From Rhodospirillales bacterium (GTDB taxonomy: Bacteria; Pseudomonadota; Alphaproteobacteria; Rhodospirillales; Defluviicoccaceae): a DNA stretch of 64,000 nucleotides. Positions 11,502 through 20,402 of this stretch are shown here, in pieces. Location of the stretch: NCBI GenBank assembly GCA_016712375.1, contig JADJRE010000015.1, positions 1 through 64,000 on the forward strand, in the 5' to 3' direction. A model generated the notes under the pieces. The model was not told the DNA's origin. It ran no database searches and saw nothing but the letters and a program-made list of their open reading frames with translations. Each line of letters starts with the position of its first letter. Position 1 is the first letter of the stretch. The position numbers and the translations under genes were made by a program.

Positions 11502-12295
11502 TCCGAAAATGTCTCAACCACGGATCCCGGCGCCCGGGCCACGGCGGTTAGGCGGGCGAACGCAGCGGCGATTCCACCTTCCTCGTCCGAGCCGATGTCA
11601 GTCGCGGTGCCGGAAGCGACAATCCTACCGCTGTGCAGCACAATGACCTGGTCGAGCGGATCGATTTCGTCGATCAGATGCGTGGTCCACAACACGGCGA
11701 TACCATGCTCGCGGGCCAGCGTATGAACGTGGCGGACGAGGCGGGCGCGGGTCGGCACGTCAAGGCCGACAGTAGGTTCATCCAGAACTAACAGCGCCGG
11801 CTCGTGCAGCATCGCACGCGCCAGTTCGAGGCGCCGGCGGAGGCCCCCACTGAGCGTTCTGACTTTGTCGCGTTGGCGATCTGAAAGTTCCACGCGGCCA
11901 AGTTCGTCAGCAATGCGCTGCTCGGTACGCCGCCCAGTTAGCCCCTGCAAGGCTGCGAAGTAGCGTAGATTCTGCCGCACCGTAAGATCGAGGTCGAGAG
12001 TTGGTTGCTGGAACACGACGCCCATCCGACGCAGGGCTTGGCTCGGGGTGGTGCGCAGGTCGAAGCCAGATAAACGGATCGTTCCTTCCCGGCTGTCGAG
12101 GAGGCGGGTCAACAACATCAGCAGGGTCGTCTTCCCGGATCCGTTCGGCCCGAGTAGCACGGAAAACGCGCCGGGAAAGATGCGAAATCCGACGCGGTCG
12201 AGGCGGAAGCCGTGGCGCTCGTAGCCGAACGACAGGTTTGTGACCTCCAGCGCCGGAGGGGCGCTCCGTTGGAGCGGCGGCAGATCCGGGCTCAT
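11498..12295 (-). CDS. ABC transporter ATPase of the PQQ alcohol dehydrogenase system
   Basis: The 265-residue nucleotide-binding subunit has Walker A GPNGSGKTT, a Q-loop in GVVFQQPT, the signature LSGG, and Walker B LLVLDEPTVGLD. The switch histidine follows in TTHLIDE. It partners the ABC-2 permease. The start at 12295 overlaps the TGA of the beta-propeller gene (ATGA). A start seven codons upstream is also possible but would extend into that gene. Export rather than import is expected from the ABC-2 partner. Confidence 0.93.
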   Translation of the reverse strand: MSPDLPPLQRSAPPALEVTNLSFGYERHGFRLDRVGFRIFPGAFSVLLGPNGSGKTTLLMLLTRLLDSREGTIRLSGFDLRTTPSQALRRMGVVFQQPTLDLDLTVRQNLRYFAALQGLTGRRTEQRIADELGRVELSDRQRDKVRTLSGGLRRRLELARAMLHEPALLVLDEPTVGLDVPTRARLVRHVHTLAREHGIAVLWTTHLIDEIDPLDQVIVLHSGRIVASGTATDIGSDEEGGIAAAFARLTAVARAPGSVVETFSE

Positions 12296-13255
12296 GGTTT
12301 GATCGCGATCCCCCACGGATAACGGCCCACCTTGATCGATTTGATCGGCTCCAGGCGGTCGACATCAATCACCGTCACATCGTTGCTCATGCCGTTGGTG
12401 GTGAATAGCCGCTTTTGGTCCGGGGTCAGCGCTAAGTGCCAAACGCGTCGGCCGACCAGAAGATAACGATCGACCGCAAGCGCCGCCCGATTGACGACCG
12501 CTACATGGTTTGCGGGACCGAGAGCGATGAACCCGTATCGCCCGTCACGCGTCAGTCTAATCCCGACAGGCTGCACGCGGTCCTTTGCCACCTTTGACCG
12601 CGAACGAGATCGTCTTGACTACCTCGCGCCGGGCCACATCGATCACCGCGACCGTGCCGCCGATTTCCGAGGACACCCAGAGTTGCTTCCCGTCTTCAGT
12701 GAATTCAGCGTGACGAGGGCGCTGATCGACCAGTGTGTTGTCGATCAGCTCATGGGTGCTGGTGTGGATCCGGTGCACCATGTTGGTGGTCTCAGACGTA
12801 TGGACAGCGAGCGTGCCGTCAGGGCTCACCGCCATACCCTCTGGTTCGACGCCGACGTCGATCTGCGCCACTACCTGCCGACTCTGCACGTCCAGCACGG
12901 TAACAACGTTGTTTTCCTCGTTGGCGATGTAGAGGTGACGGTCGTCCCCGGCCAGAAAGAACTGTTCGGGATCCAGACCAGAAGGCAGATCTCCCGTCTT
13001 CTTGAGTGTCGCGGTGTCGTAAACCTCGATGCGGTTGTCGTCGCTGGCGCAGATATAGAGCTTCGTTGCGTCCCGGTTCAGCGTAATCCCTCGAGGCCGC
13101 TTGCCGACTGGTATAGTCTGCGTTACCTCCAGCCGCGCTGCGTCAATCACCGACAGCGTGTTGTCTTTCTCGTTGGAGACGAACACGGTCTGTGCAGTGC
13201 AGTCTCCGGCGGTCGCGGTGAGGACGAGCGCCAGTATGTACGCGATCGATTTCAA
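12292..13255 (-). CDS. Periplasmic YVTN beta-propeller protein, PQQ-catabolism associated (frameshifted)
   Basis: A signal peptide (about 1-22) is followed by repeated YVTN-like blades: VFVSNEKDNTLSVID, LYICASDDNRIEVYD, LYIANEENNVVTVLD, LWVSSEIGGTVAVID and LFTTNGMSNDVTVID. The frame breaks near 12585; adding one G in GGTGGCA restores FAVKGVAKDRVQPVGIRLTRDG. The complete protein would have about 321 residues. It sits between the binding protein and the ATPase in the same operon and is a known companion of PQQ alcohol dehydrogenases. A role as scaffold or substrate-sensing propeller is not established. Confidence 0.87.
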
Positions 13256-13279
13256 CCTCGGGTCCTTCCTCTCCGCTGT

Positions 13280-14506
13280 TCAGCCTCGGTGACAGGCGTT
13301 TTCCGGCGCATCGAAACCCAACGTGTCGAGCTCGCTCGATCGATGCAGGAAACCTTCCTGCGGTGAAACCGATACGACTGACTCGGACCAGCCGACAGGG
13401 ATTGGCTGGCGCAGCTGGCCGTCCCAGGCACGAAAAGACAGCTTTCGGCCCTTAAAGGCAGCCAGCTCGAACCTATCACTCTGAATGTACTCTGCGATCA
13501 CGTGCGGAGCCGAAGATCGGGTGCGTGTGGCGGCTTCACCAATGGACCGGACGGCAGCCCATGCGGCGTAATCCCGGCTGGTCATCGATCGGTTAGCCTT
13601 GCGGAGAAAGCGGGACTGCAGCTGTGCAGCTCCCCACTGCTCCAGCCGCGGATGCCAGCCGGCGGGTGTCAGCCCCTGTGTCCCCGCTACCAGCCGCGGA
13701 TCCCACGTGCGGTAGAGGAATAGATCGCCAAAGAAACCACCCTCGTCGGCAACCACCAGCACGTCGTATCGCACGTCCTGCGTAAACAGCGGAATTTCCT
13801 CGGCCGCAGTCCTGCGGGCGTCGAACCTGCCGACCCAGGCCTTTTCGCTAACTACTTCGGCCCCGAACTTGCCCGCCGCCCGCCGGACTGCCTCTGCATA
13901 AAGCACGTCTCCCGGTCGGCTGCCGACTACCAGAAACCACTTCGTCCAGCGTTTTCGCACTAGGTATTGCGCCAGCGCGTCGGCCAACATTGCGCGGCTG
14001 GGGATCGTGTGCATCAGGTAGGCTCGGCAGTCGGCGCCGCGGAAGCGGTCATCCGGCGCGCCGGCATTGAAGATAATCGTCCGGACAGCTTCCGGGGCTG
14101 CCAGGGCAGGATCGAGATCGGCCGCCGGCAGATAGGCCACGACCAGGCTTCGGCCGGTCTCGGCGAAGGCGCGGAGCGCTTCGCCCGCATCCTCTCCCTC
14201 GGCAAGCAGCGTCTCAGCGAGTTCGAAGCGCTGGCCCATAAAGCGACCGGATGAGTTAATGTCGTCCAGCCCGAGCCGGGCACCTTGGGCGCCCTCATCG
14301 GAAAGTCTCGGCGGCAGGCCATATAGCGCCGGACGAGCATCCTCTGCCGCGCGCGACAGATAGCCGATACGGATAACCTGCTGCGCAACAGGGGCAACCT
14401 CGCCAAGCGTCTCTGCCGTCACGAGCCTCGGCGCGGATGCCATCAGCAGAACGAGCAGCAGCGCGCCGATCACCTCACATCCGCGACGCCGCGATCGTTG
14501 CGTCAC
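13280..14506 (-). CDS. Periplasmic binding protein of the PQQ alcohol dehydrogenase ABC system
   Basis: The protein has 408 residues. A signal peptide (about 1-31, to VTAE) is followed by a Leu/Ile/Val-binding-type fold. This is recognisable from IRIGYLSRAAEDARPALYG, QGARLGLDDINSSGRFMGQRFEL and a second lobe containing YDVLVVADEGGFFGDLFLYRTWDPR. It belongs to the branch of substrate-binding proteins that accompanies PQQ alcohol dehydrogenases. It lies 24 bp upstream of the propeller gene. A type-I import-style binding protein together with an ABC-2 export-style permease is unusual, so whether it delivers or senses a ligand is unclear. Confidence 0.88.
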   Translation of the reverse strand: MTQRSRRRGCEVIGALLLVLLMASAPRLVTAETLGEVAPVAQQVIRIGYLSRAAEDARPALYGLPPRLSDEGAQGARLGLDDINSSGRFMGQRFELAETLLAEGEDAGEALRAFAETGRSLVVAYLPAADLDPALAAPEAVRTIIFNAGAPDDRFRGADCRAYLMHTIPSRAMLADALAQYLVRKRWTKWFLVVGSRPGDVLYAEAVRRAAGKFGAEVVSEKAWVGRFDARRTAAEEIPLFTQDVRYDVLVVADEGGFFGDLFLYRTWDPRLVAGTQGLTPAGWHPRLEQWGAAQLQSRFLRKANRSMTSRDYAAWAAVRSIGEAATRTRSSAPHVIAEYIQSDRFELAAFKGRKLSFRAWDGQLRQPIPVGWSESVVSVSPQEGFLHRSSELDTLGFDAPENACHRG

Positions 14507-14674
14507 CCGTGCCTCCCCGTCGGGGTTGTCGATCTTGTTGCCGAAACTTTATCGACTGTAGCGCAGGAGTACACCGCACGATGGTCCAATGGACCATTGT
14601 CCTCGGTTCAGGGTAAAACTCCGAGCGCGGGAGCGTGCGGGCACGTTACGCGCCTCACTGAACCGGTAAACGTG

Positions 14675-15010
14675 ATGAGACACTTCAACCTTAGGCGCCG
14701 CGCCGCGTTCGTACCAATGCTCGGAGCCTTGCTACTCCTACTGGGCGCTGTCTCCGCAGCGGCGGGCGTGATCACGGTGGAGAACCGTTCCGCCCGGACG
14801 ATCAAGGCCGTTGCACCTGGCGGCAGCGCAGTTGTAGAGCCAGGCGCCGCGCCGGTGCCCATCGATTTTCCCAATAGTGATAGCGTGGGTGTTAGCCTGC
14901 AGGTGTGGTGGACAGCGTTGCCGCGACAACTTTGCCGTATTTTTGTTCCGTGGACACGCACTGCGGTGATTACCGGCGACCAGGCGATCACCTGTCTGTC
15001 GCACGATTGA
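14675..15010 (+). CDS. Small exported protein, unknown
   Basis: The predicted 111-residue protein has a signal peptide (about 1-32, LLLLLGAVSAAAG) and a mature part beginning VITVENRSARTIKAV. The two cysteines near the C-terminus (LCRIF and ITCLSHD) could form a disulfide. I recognise no domain. It is divergent from the binding-protein gene and its last 23 bp overlap the DUF779 gene on the other strand. The neighbourhood suggests a role in the alcohol-oxidation island. Confidence 0.6.
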   Translation: MRHFNLRRRAAFVPMLGALLLLLGAVSAAAGVITVENRSARTIKAVAPGGSAVVEPGAAPVPIDFPNSDSVGVSLQVWWTALPRQLCRIFVPWTRTAVITGDQAITCLSHD

Positions 15011-15428
15011 CCATCGCGGCCGGTATCCCCAGCCCAAGATCGGTGGATGCGCCGCCGCGCACCGGCGGTCCCTGCCGTTCAAGTTCGGCAATCTCCCTGT
15101 CCTCAAACAATCGTGAGCGGGTCAGGAAGCGCACTCCTTCCGGCGATTCCAGCGAAAAGCCGGAACCCCTGCCGGGGACCACGTCGATAACGATTTGTGA
15201 GTTCGAGAAGTACTCATACTGGATCGCCCACATCCAGAACTCGCAGCCGACGATCGTCCCGACCCGCACATCCTCCCCACCGACCTTAAATTCGCCGGCG
15301 GGAAAGCACATGGGCGAGGACCCGTCGCAGCAGCCGCCGGACTGGTGGAACATCAGCGGCCCATGCCTGGCGCGCAGCTGTTCGATGACGGCCGCGGCCT
15401 CCGGCGTGACGACGACGCGCTCGATCAA
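14988..15428 (-). CDS. DUF779 protein, aldehyde dehydrogenase partner
   Basis: The 146-residue protein shows the DUF779 signature MFHQSGGCCDGSSPMCFPAGEF and VGTIVGCEFWM. The cysteine-rich loop may bind metal. DUF779 genes are commonly beside acetaldehyde dehydrogenase genes, as here, where this one follows the aldehyde dehydrogenase on the same strand. The start TTG at 15426-15428 is chosen because AAAGGAGG lies five bases upstream; the first residues then read LIERVVVTPEAAAVIEQL, matching family length. The biochemical function is not known. Confidence 0.85.
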   Translation of the reverse strand: MIERVVVTPEAAAVIEQLRARHGPLMFHQSGGCCDGSSPMCFPAGEFKVGGEDVRVGTIVGCEFWMWAIQYEYFSNSQIVIDVVPGRGSGFSLESPEGVRFLTRSRLFEDREIAELERQGPPVRGGASTDLGLGIPAAMVNRATDR

Positions 15429-15499
15429 TCGAGCCTCCTTTAGAAAGTGCGAAGCCGGACCTATCCTGCAACGCCCGACCTCGCCCACCCGATCCGCGG

Positions 15500-17018
15500 C
15501 TAGAAGAAGCCCAGCGCGTTCGGGCTGTAACTGACCAGCAAATTCTTCGTCTGTTGATAATGATCGAGCATCATCTTGTGGTTTTCACGACCGATGCCGG
15601 ATTGCTTGTAGCCGCCGAATGCTGCGTGAGCCGGATATAAATGGTAGCAATTCGTCCACACCCTGCCCGCCTGCACAGCTCGGCCGACACGGAAGGCGCG
15701 GTTGCCGTCGCGAGTCCAGAGGCCGGCTCCAAGCCCGTAAAGGGTATCATTGGCGATCTCCAGCGCCTCTTCCTCCGTCTTGAAGGTCGTTACGGATACG
15801 ACAGGCCCAAATATCTCCTCTTGGAAGACGCGCATCTTGTTGTGGCCTTCGAAGATCGTTGGCTCCACGTAGTAGCCGTTCTCCAATTCGCCGCCGAGCT
15901 TGGCGCGATGCCCGCCCGCCAGCACCTTGGCGCCTTCTTTCTGGCCGATGTCGATATAGGAGAGGATCTTCTCAAGCTGGTCGTTCGACGCCTGCGCGCC
16001 GACCATGGTTTCTGGGTCGAGGGGTGGCCCTGCTTCATCGTCTTGACGCGCGCCAGTGCCCTTTCCATGAAGCGGTCGTAAATGCTCTCTTGGATCAGCG
16101 CGCGTGAGGGCAGGTGCAGACTTCGCCTTGATTTAGCGCGAACATGGCGAACCCTTCGAGGGCCTTGTCGAAGAACGCGTCGTCCTCAGCCATGACGTCG
16201 GCGAAAAAGATGTTCGGCGACTTGCCGCCCAGCTCCAGGGTAACGGGAATCAAATTCTCGGCGGCATACTGCATGATCAGCCGGCCGGTCGTGGTCTCGC
16301 CGGTGAACGCTACCTTGGCAATGCGCTTATTGCTGGCCAGCGGTTTGCCGGCTTCGACGCCGAAGCCGTTGACGACGTTGAGGACGCCCGGTGGCAGCAG
16401 GTCGCCAATGATCTCGGCCATTACCATCATGCCCATCGGGGTCTGTTCGGCCGGCTTCAGCACTACGCAGTTGCCTGCCGCCAACGCCGGCGCCAGCTTC
16501 CACACGGCCATCAGCAGCGGGAAGTTCCACGGGATGATCTGGCCTACGACACCCAAAGGTTCGTGGTAGTGATAGGCATAAGTCGTATGATCGATCTCGC
16601 AGATCGAACCTTCCTGGGCTCGCACGCAGCCGGCAAAGTAGCGAAAGTGGTCAACCGCAAGCGGCAGGTCTGCGGCAAGTGTTTCACGGATCGGCTTGCC
16701 GTTGTCGAGCGTCTCGACCATCGCCAGAACCTGCAACCGTTCCTCGATGCGGTCAGCAATCTTGTTGAGGATCTGAGCGCGATCGGCGGGCGATGTCTTG
16801 CCCCAGGATTCCTTCGCGCCATGCGCCGCGTCCAGTGCCTTTTCGATATCCTCCGATGTCGATCGTGCCACTTCACAAAGCGGCCGACCGGTGACTGGCG
16901 TGGGATTGCTGAAGTACTGGCCGCGAACCGGCGGAACCCATGAACCGCCGATAAAATTGTCGTATTTCGGCCGGATGACGATACTCTTCTTCAGCTCCTC
17001 AAGTGCTTGGTGAATCAT
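15500..17018 (-). CDS. NAD-dependent aldehyde dehydrogenase (two frameshifts)
   Basis: This cytoplasmic enzyme oxidises the aldehyde made by the alcohol dehydrogenase to the acid. Visible motifs are the NAD-binding PWNFPLLMAVWK, VAFTGETTTGR, the catalytic ELGGKSPNIFF glutamate region, and NQGEVCTC with the nucleophilic Cys. Further on lie EEIFGPVVSV and the C-terminal FGGYKQSGIGREN. The frame is lost near 16105 and again near 16025. Adding one C at each C-run restores CTCPSRALIQESIYDRF and GHPLDPETMVGAQ. The restored protein has about 506 residues, as in ExaC/AldB-type acetaldehyde dehydrogenases. ATG 17018 follows a GAGGGAGG ribosome site. Confidence 0.9.
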
Positions 17019-17278
17019 CTGTCGCCTCCCTCGGGTTCAGAGTGCGCGCTCGTAGGCGTGCAGTGGCGCATCGCTGCGCAAAACATTTCCCCCTACAATC
17101 GCTGCCGGCCCTTGGGTGGTAAATTGTACCTTCGTCGGGTGCGGCACACCCTGCTTGCCCTCGCCCGCGAACGTTCCACGGGAGTAGACTTCGCATTAAT
17201 GTGATGTGGTGCGTATACCGCCGTTTTCACCAATCCTTTTAGCTAACGATCGGCGGTGACTGCTCGCGAGGATGAGAA

Positions 17279-18136
17279 ATGGCGAACTATGCGTGCCGGA
17301 TATTGGTGCTGGTTCTATGTGCGTCGTTTTCGACTGCCGTGGTTAATGGTGCGGCGGCACGGCCGCTGGACGAAGTGACTCAGACGGGAACTTTGCGCGT
17401 CGCCGTCTATCGGAACAATCCGCCATTTTCCCTCCGGCGTGACGATAAGCTGGTTGGCATCGATGTCGATCTGGCGCGTCGCATCGCTGAGGGGCTTGGG
17501 GTGCGCGTCGATTGGATGGAGATCGGCGCCGACGAGAATGTCGACGACGACTTGCGCAATGCCGTCTGGAAAGGGCACTACCTCGGCGGCGGCGTCGCCG
17601 ACGTGATGATGAGCGTGCCTTACGATCCGCTTTTCGGACAGCGCAACCCACAGGTCGTCCTATTCGCCCCGTACTTCCGCCAGGAGTTCGTTACTGTCCG
17701 CCGCGAAGGCGCGCCGCCCGGCGGTTTCGCTGCTGCCGCCCTCGGCGGGCGGGGGATCGGCGTTGAGATCGACTCGCTACCCGACTTCTTTTTCACCACC
17801 AGCGGCGGCGGCCGGCTACGGGAGGAGGTTGTGCATTTTCCAACGCCGCAAGCCGCAATTGACGCAGGTCTCGCCGGGCGTGTGGGGACAGTGGCAGTGA
17901 CGCGAAGTCAGGCGGAAAGTCGCCTCGGGCCGCGCCGAAGCGAGTTCACAATCACGACGCTGGCGATGCCCGGGTTCGGCAAGAGTGCCTGGACCATCGG
18001 CGTTGCGGTAAAGGAGAACGCTCGCGATCTCGGGTGGGTAATCGAGGATATTGTTGCTCATCTTATCGCCGACGGCGGAATGGCCGCAATCTTCGGGGCG
18101 TACGGCGTTAGCTTTGAGGCGCCGCCTGACCAATGA
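17279..18136 (+). CDS. MoxJ-like quinoprotein-associated periplasmic binding protein
   Basis: The 285-residue protein has a signal peptide (about 1-25) and an amino-acid-binding-protein-like fold: LRVAVYRNNPPFSLRRDDKLVGIDVDLARRIAEGLG. It belongs to the family of quinoprotein-dehydrogenase-associated putative binding proteins that includes MoxJ/XoxJ. These bind methanol dehydrogenases and are thought to assist their maturation or activation. It lies just before pqqA and diverges from the aldehyde dehydrogenase. I infer it is a partner for the dehydrogenase at 7921. Confidence 0.85.
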   Translation: MANYACRILVLVLCASFSTAVVNGAAARPLDEVTQTGTLRVAVYRNNPPFSLRRDDKLVGIDVDLARRIAEGLGVRVDWMEIGADENVDDDLRNAVWKGHYLGGGVADVMMSVPYDPLFGQRNPQVVLFAPYFRQEFVTVRREGAPPGGFAAAALGGRGIGVEIDSLPDFFFTTSGGGRLREEVVHFPTPQAAIDAGLAGRVGTVAVTRSQAESRLGPRRSEFTITTLAMPGFGKSAWTIGVAVKENARDLGWVIEDIVAHLIADGGMAAIFGAYGVSFEAPPDQ

Positions 18137-18276
18137 TCTTATGGGCGCTTAGACCTTTTGCCAGTTGCCAGGCGAGACCTAGGGTATGATATGGAGTAAG
18201 TCACGCCGACGCGCGTTGTCGGTGGTGATAAACAAGCCGAAAAATCAAGTTGCTGTCTCACCAGGGAGATCAAGCT

Positions 18277-18357
18277 ATGCGGAAGTGGAAAACCCCCAAA
18301 ATTATCGAGATTGCCGTCGGCATGGAAATCAACTGCTACGCCTGCGCTACAGCTTGA
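18277..18357 (+). CDS. pqqA: PQQ precursor peptide PqqA
   Basis: The 26-residue peptide reads MRKWKTPKIIEIAVGMEINC then YACATA. The Glu and Tyr separated by three residues (E-I-N-C-Y) are the pair joined by PqqE to build pyrroloquinoline quinone. GGGAG lies eight bases before ATG 18277. The gene lies directly before pqqB in the usual order. It is too short for routine ORF detection and is easily missed. It overlaps, in another frame, an open extension upstream of pqqB that is not used. Confidence 0.93.
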   Translation: MRKWKTPKIIEIAVGMEINCYACATA

Positions 18358-18415
18358 TGGACTCCCGCGACGGACTGGGCTCGTTGCTCTGCCGGCCGGG
18401 TCCGGTCATCGCGCG

Positions 18416-19342
18416 GTGAAGGTCGTTGTCCTCGGATCGGCCGCCGGCGGCGGTTTCCCGCAATGGAACTGCAACTGCCCCCTCTGTAGACGTGGGCGCA
18501 TGGGTGATCCGGCGGCAAGGGCACGCACGCAGTCGTCGCTGGCCGTTAGCGCGGATGGAGCCCGGTGGGTTCTCCTAAACGCATCTCCTGACATCCGACA
18601 GCAGGTGGCGCAGAGGCCGCGATTGCATCCGACGCACGGGCTAAGAGACTGTCCGGTGGTCGTGGTGGTGCTGATCAGTGCGGAGGTAGGTCAGGTCGTG
18701 GGCCTGCTCAGCTTGCGGGAGGGGCAACCGCTAAGCGTTTACGCTACTAGGCGGGTGCACCAAGTCCTCGCTGCAAACCCGATCTTCGGCGTCCTGAACC
18801 CAGCGTTAGTATCACGCCTGCAGCTGCAGCTGGGTCAGGAAGTCGATCTTCTGCTGCCGGGGGGACAAGCATCGGGTCTTGCGGCCACCGCTTTCGCCGT
18901 TCCTGGCAAAGCGGCGCTATGGCTGGAGGATGCAACCCGCAGCGATTTCGGGTCGGTCGACGAAGACAGTATTGGGTTGCGCATCGGCGACCGAGCGACC
19001 GCCCGAGTCTTCTGGTATATTCCCGGCTGCGCCGCGATGCCAGCTGATCTCGCCACTCGCTTCGACGGCGCCGAACTTCTGTTCTTCGACGGCACAACGT
19101 GGACGGACGACGAAATGAGGCGCACTGGCGTCGGTACCAAGACCAGCCGGCGCATGGGTCACATGAGCATGTCGGGCGCCGAGGGATCGATTGCCGCACT
19201 TGCCGGAACCGCGATTGGCCGGCGTGTGTTCGTCCACATCAACAACACCAACCCGGTGCTGCTGGCGGACTCTCCCGAGCGCGCCGAGGCGGTCGCGGCC
19301 GGCTGGGAGATCGCCCACGACGGCCTGGAGATCGAGCTGTGA
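18416..19342 (+). CDS. pqqB: PqqB, PQQ biosynthesis hydroxylase (metallo-beta-lactamase fold)
   Basis: The 308-residue protein has the PqqB landmarks GSAAGGGFPQWNCNCPLC (structural zinc site), RTQSSLAVS, NASPDIRQQ, the C-terminal GTKTSRRMGHMSM and HINNTNPVLL. PqqB hydroxylates the Tyr-derived part of the PQQ precursor. At the place where relatives have DSQIDHTTGLL-like residues, this copy has SAEVGQVVGLL, so the usual Asp-His pair is replaced by Gly-Gln. GTG 18416 follows pqqA by 58 bp. The stop overlaps the pqqC start. Confidence 0.92.
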   Translation: MKVVVLGSAAGGGFPQWNCNCPLCRRGRMGDPAARARTQSSLAVSADGARWVLLNASPDIRQQVAQRPRLHPTHGLRDCPVVVVVLISAEVGQVVGLLSLREGQPLSVYATRRVHQVLAANPIFGVLNPALVSRLQLQLGQEVDLLLPGGQASGLAATAFAVPGKAALWLEDATRSDFGSVDEDSIGLRIGDRATARVFWYIPGCAAMPADLATRFDGAELLFFDGTTWTDDEMRRTGVGTKTSRRMGHMSMSGAEGSIAALAGTAIGRRVFVHINNTNPVLLADSPERAEAVAAGWEIAHDGLEIEL

Positions 19343-20112
19343 GCAGTGCGCTGTCGCCGGACGAGCTAGAAGAGGAGCTGCGCCGGATCGGCGCCGAGCG
19401 CTACCACGACAAGCACCCGTTCCACCGGCTGCTGCATGGCGGCGCCCTCAGCTTCGGCCAGGTGCAGGCCTGGGCGCTCAACCGCTACTGCTATCAAGCG
19501 GCAATCCCGCGCAAGGACGCGGCACTGATCAGCCGGCTGCACGACCGCGCCCTGCGGCGCATCTGGATCGAGCGCATCCGCGACCACGACGGCGACGGGC
19601 AGCGGGATCCGGGGGGCATCGAGCGCTGGCTGGTGCTGACCGACGGACTCGACCTCGACCGGGACTACGTCATCTCGATGCAGGGCACGCTGCCGGCGGT
19701 GCGCTTCGCGGTCGAGGCATACGTCCGATTTGTGGCCGAGCGCAGCCAGCTGGAGGCGATCGCCTCATCGCTGACTGAGCTGTTCGCGCCCGCTATCCAC
19801 CGGGAGCGGATCGGCGGCATGCTCGCCCATTACCCGTTCGTCGGCGAAGACGTGATGGCGTACTTCCGCCGCCGGCTGACGCAGGCCCCGCGCGATGTCG
19901 CCTTCGCCCTGGACTACGTTCGGCGCGAGGCGGATACGCCCGAGCGGCAACGGGCGGTGACGGACGCGCTGCGCTTCAAGTGCGATGTCCTGTGGATCCA
20001 GCTCGACGCGCTGCATCACGCCTACGTCACCCCCGGCCTACCGCCGCCCGGCGCTTTCGTCCCGCGGGAGACGGTAGCCACCGCAAAGCTCGCGGCGGAG
20101 CCGGCCGGATGA
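19339..20112 (+). CDS. pqqC: PqqC, pyrroloquinoline-quinone synthase
   Basis: PqqC is the cofactor-less oxidase that performs the final ring closure and eight-electron oxidation forming PQQ. The 257-residue protein shows the helical-bundle signatures YHDKHPFHRLLHGGALS, QVQAWALNRYCYQAAIP and the DHDG run, plus a C-terminal KCDVLWIQLDALHHAYV. GTG 19339 overlaps the pqqB TGA (GTGA), which settles the start, and the 3' end overlaps pqqD by 4 bp. The length is normal for the family. Confidence 0.96.
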   Translation: MSSALSPDELEEELRRIGAERYHDKHPFHRLLHGGALSFGQVQAWALNRYCYQAAIPRKDAALISRLHDRALRRIWIERIRDHDGDGQRDPGGIERWLVLTDGLDLDRDYVISMQGTLPAVRFAVEAYVRFVAERSQLEAIASSLTELFAPAIHRERIGGMLAHYPFVGEDVMAYFRRRLTQAPRDVAFALDYVRREADTPERQRAVTDALRFKCDVLWIQLDALHHAYVTPGLPPPGAFVPRETVATAKLAAEPAG

Positions 20113-20402
20113 ACGCCGGGAGCGGCATCGGACCTTCGGGCGCGGCGCGGCCGCGCCTGGCGCCGCACGTGCGGCTCTCCTTCGACGCGAGGCGAGCTCG
20201 TTGGGTGGTGATAGCGCCCGAACGCCTGCTGCTGCCGGACGAGACCGCCGTCGAAGTACTGCGCCGGTGCAACGGCGATGCATCGCTCGATGACATCACA
20301 GCCGATCTCGCTCGCGCGTTCGACGCCGACCGTGACGAGATCGCTCGCGACGTGGGGGCGCTGCTGCGCGATCTCGGCGACAAGGGGATCATCGTCGCGT
20401 GA
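20109..20402 (+). CDS. pqqD: PqqD, PQQ peptide chaperone
   Basis: The 97-residue protein is the RiPP-recognition protein that binds PqqA and presents it to PqqE. The conserved winged-helix core is seen in HVRLSFDARRARWVVIAPER, LLLPDETAVEVLRRC and a C-terminal ARDVGALLRDLGDKGII. The start ATG overlaps pqqC (ATGA) and the end overlaps pqqE (GTGA), so pqqBCDE are translationally coupled. Confidence 0.94.
   Translation: MNAGSGIGPSGAARPRLAPHVRLSFDARRARWVVIAPERLLLPDETAVEVLRRCNGDASLDDITADLARAFDADRDEIARDVGALLRDLGDKGIIVA

Noticed and set aside
18311..18415. Upstream extension of pqqB
   Set aside because: The extra codons overlap pqqA in another frame and do not look like the PqqB N-terminus, which begins at GTG 18416 with VKVVVLGSAAGGGFP.
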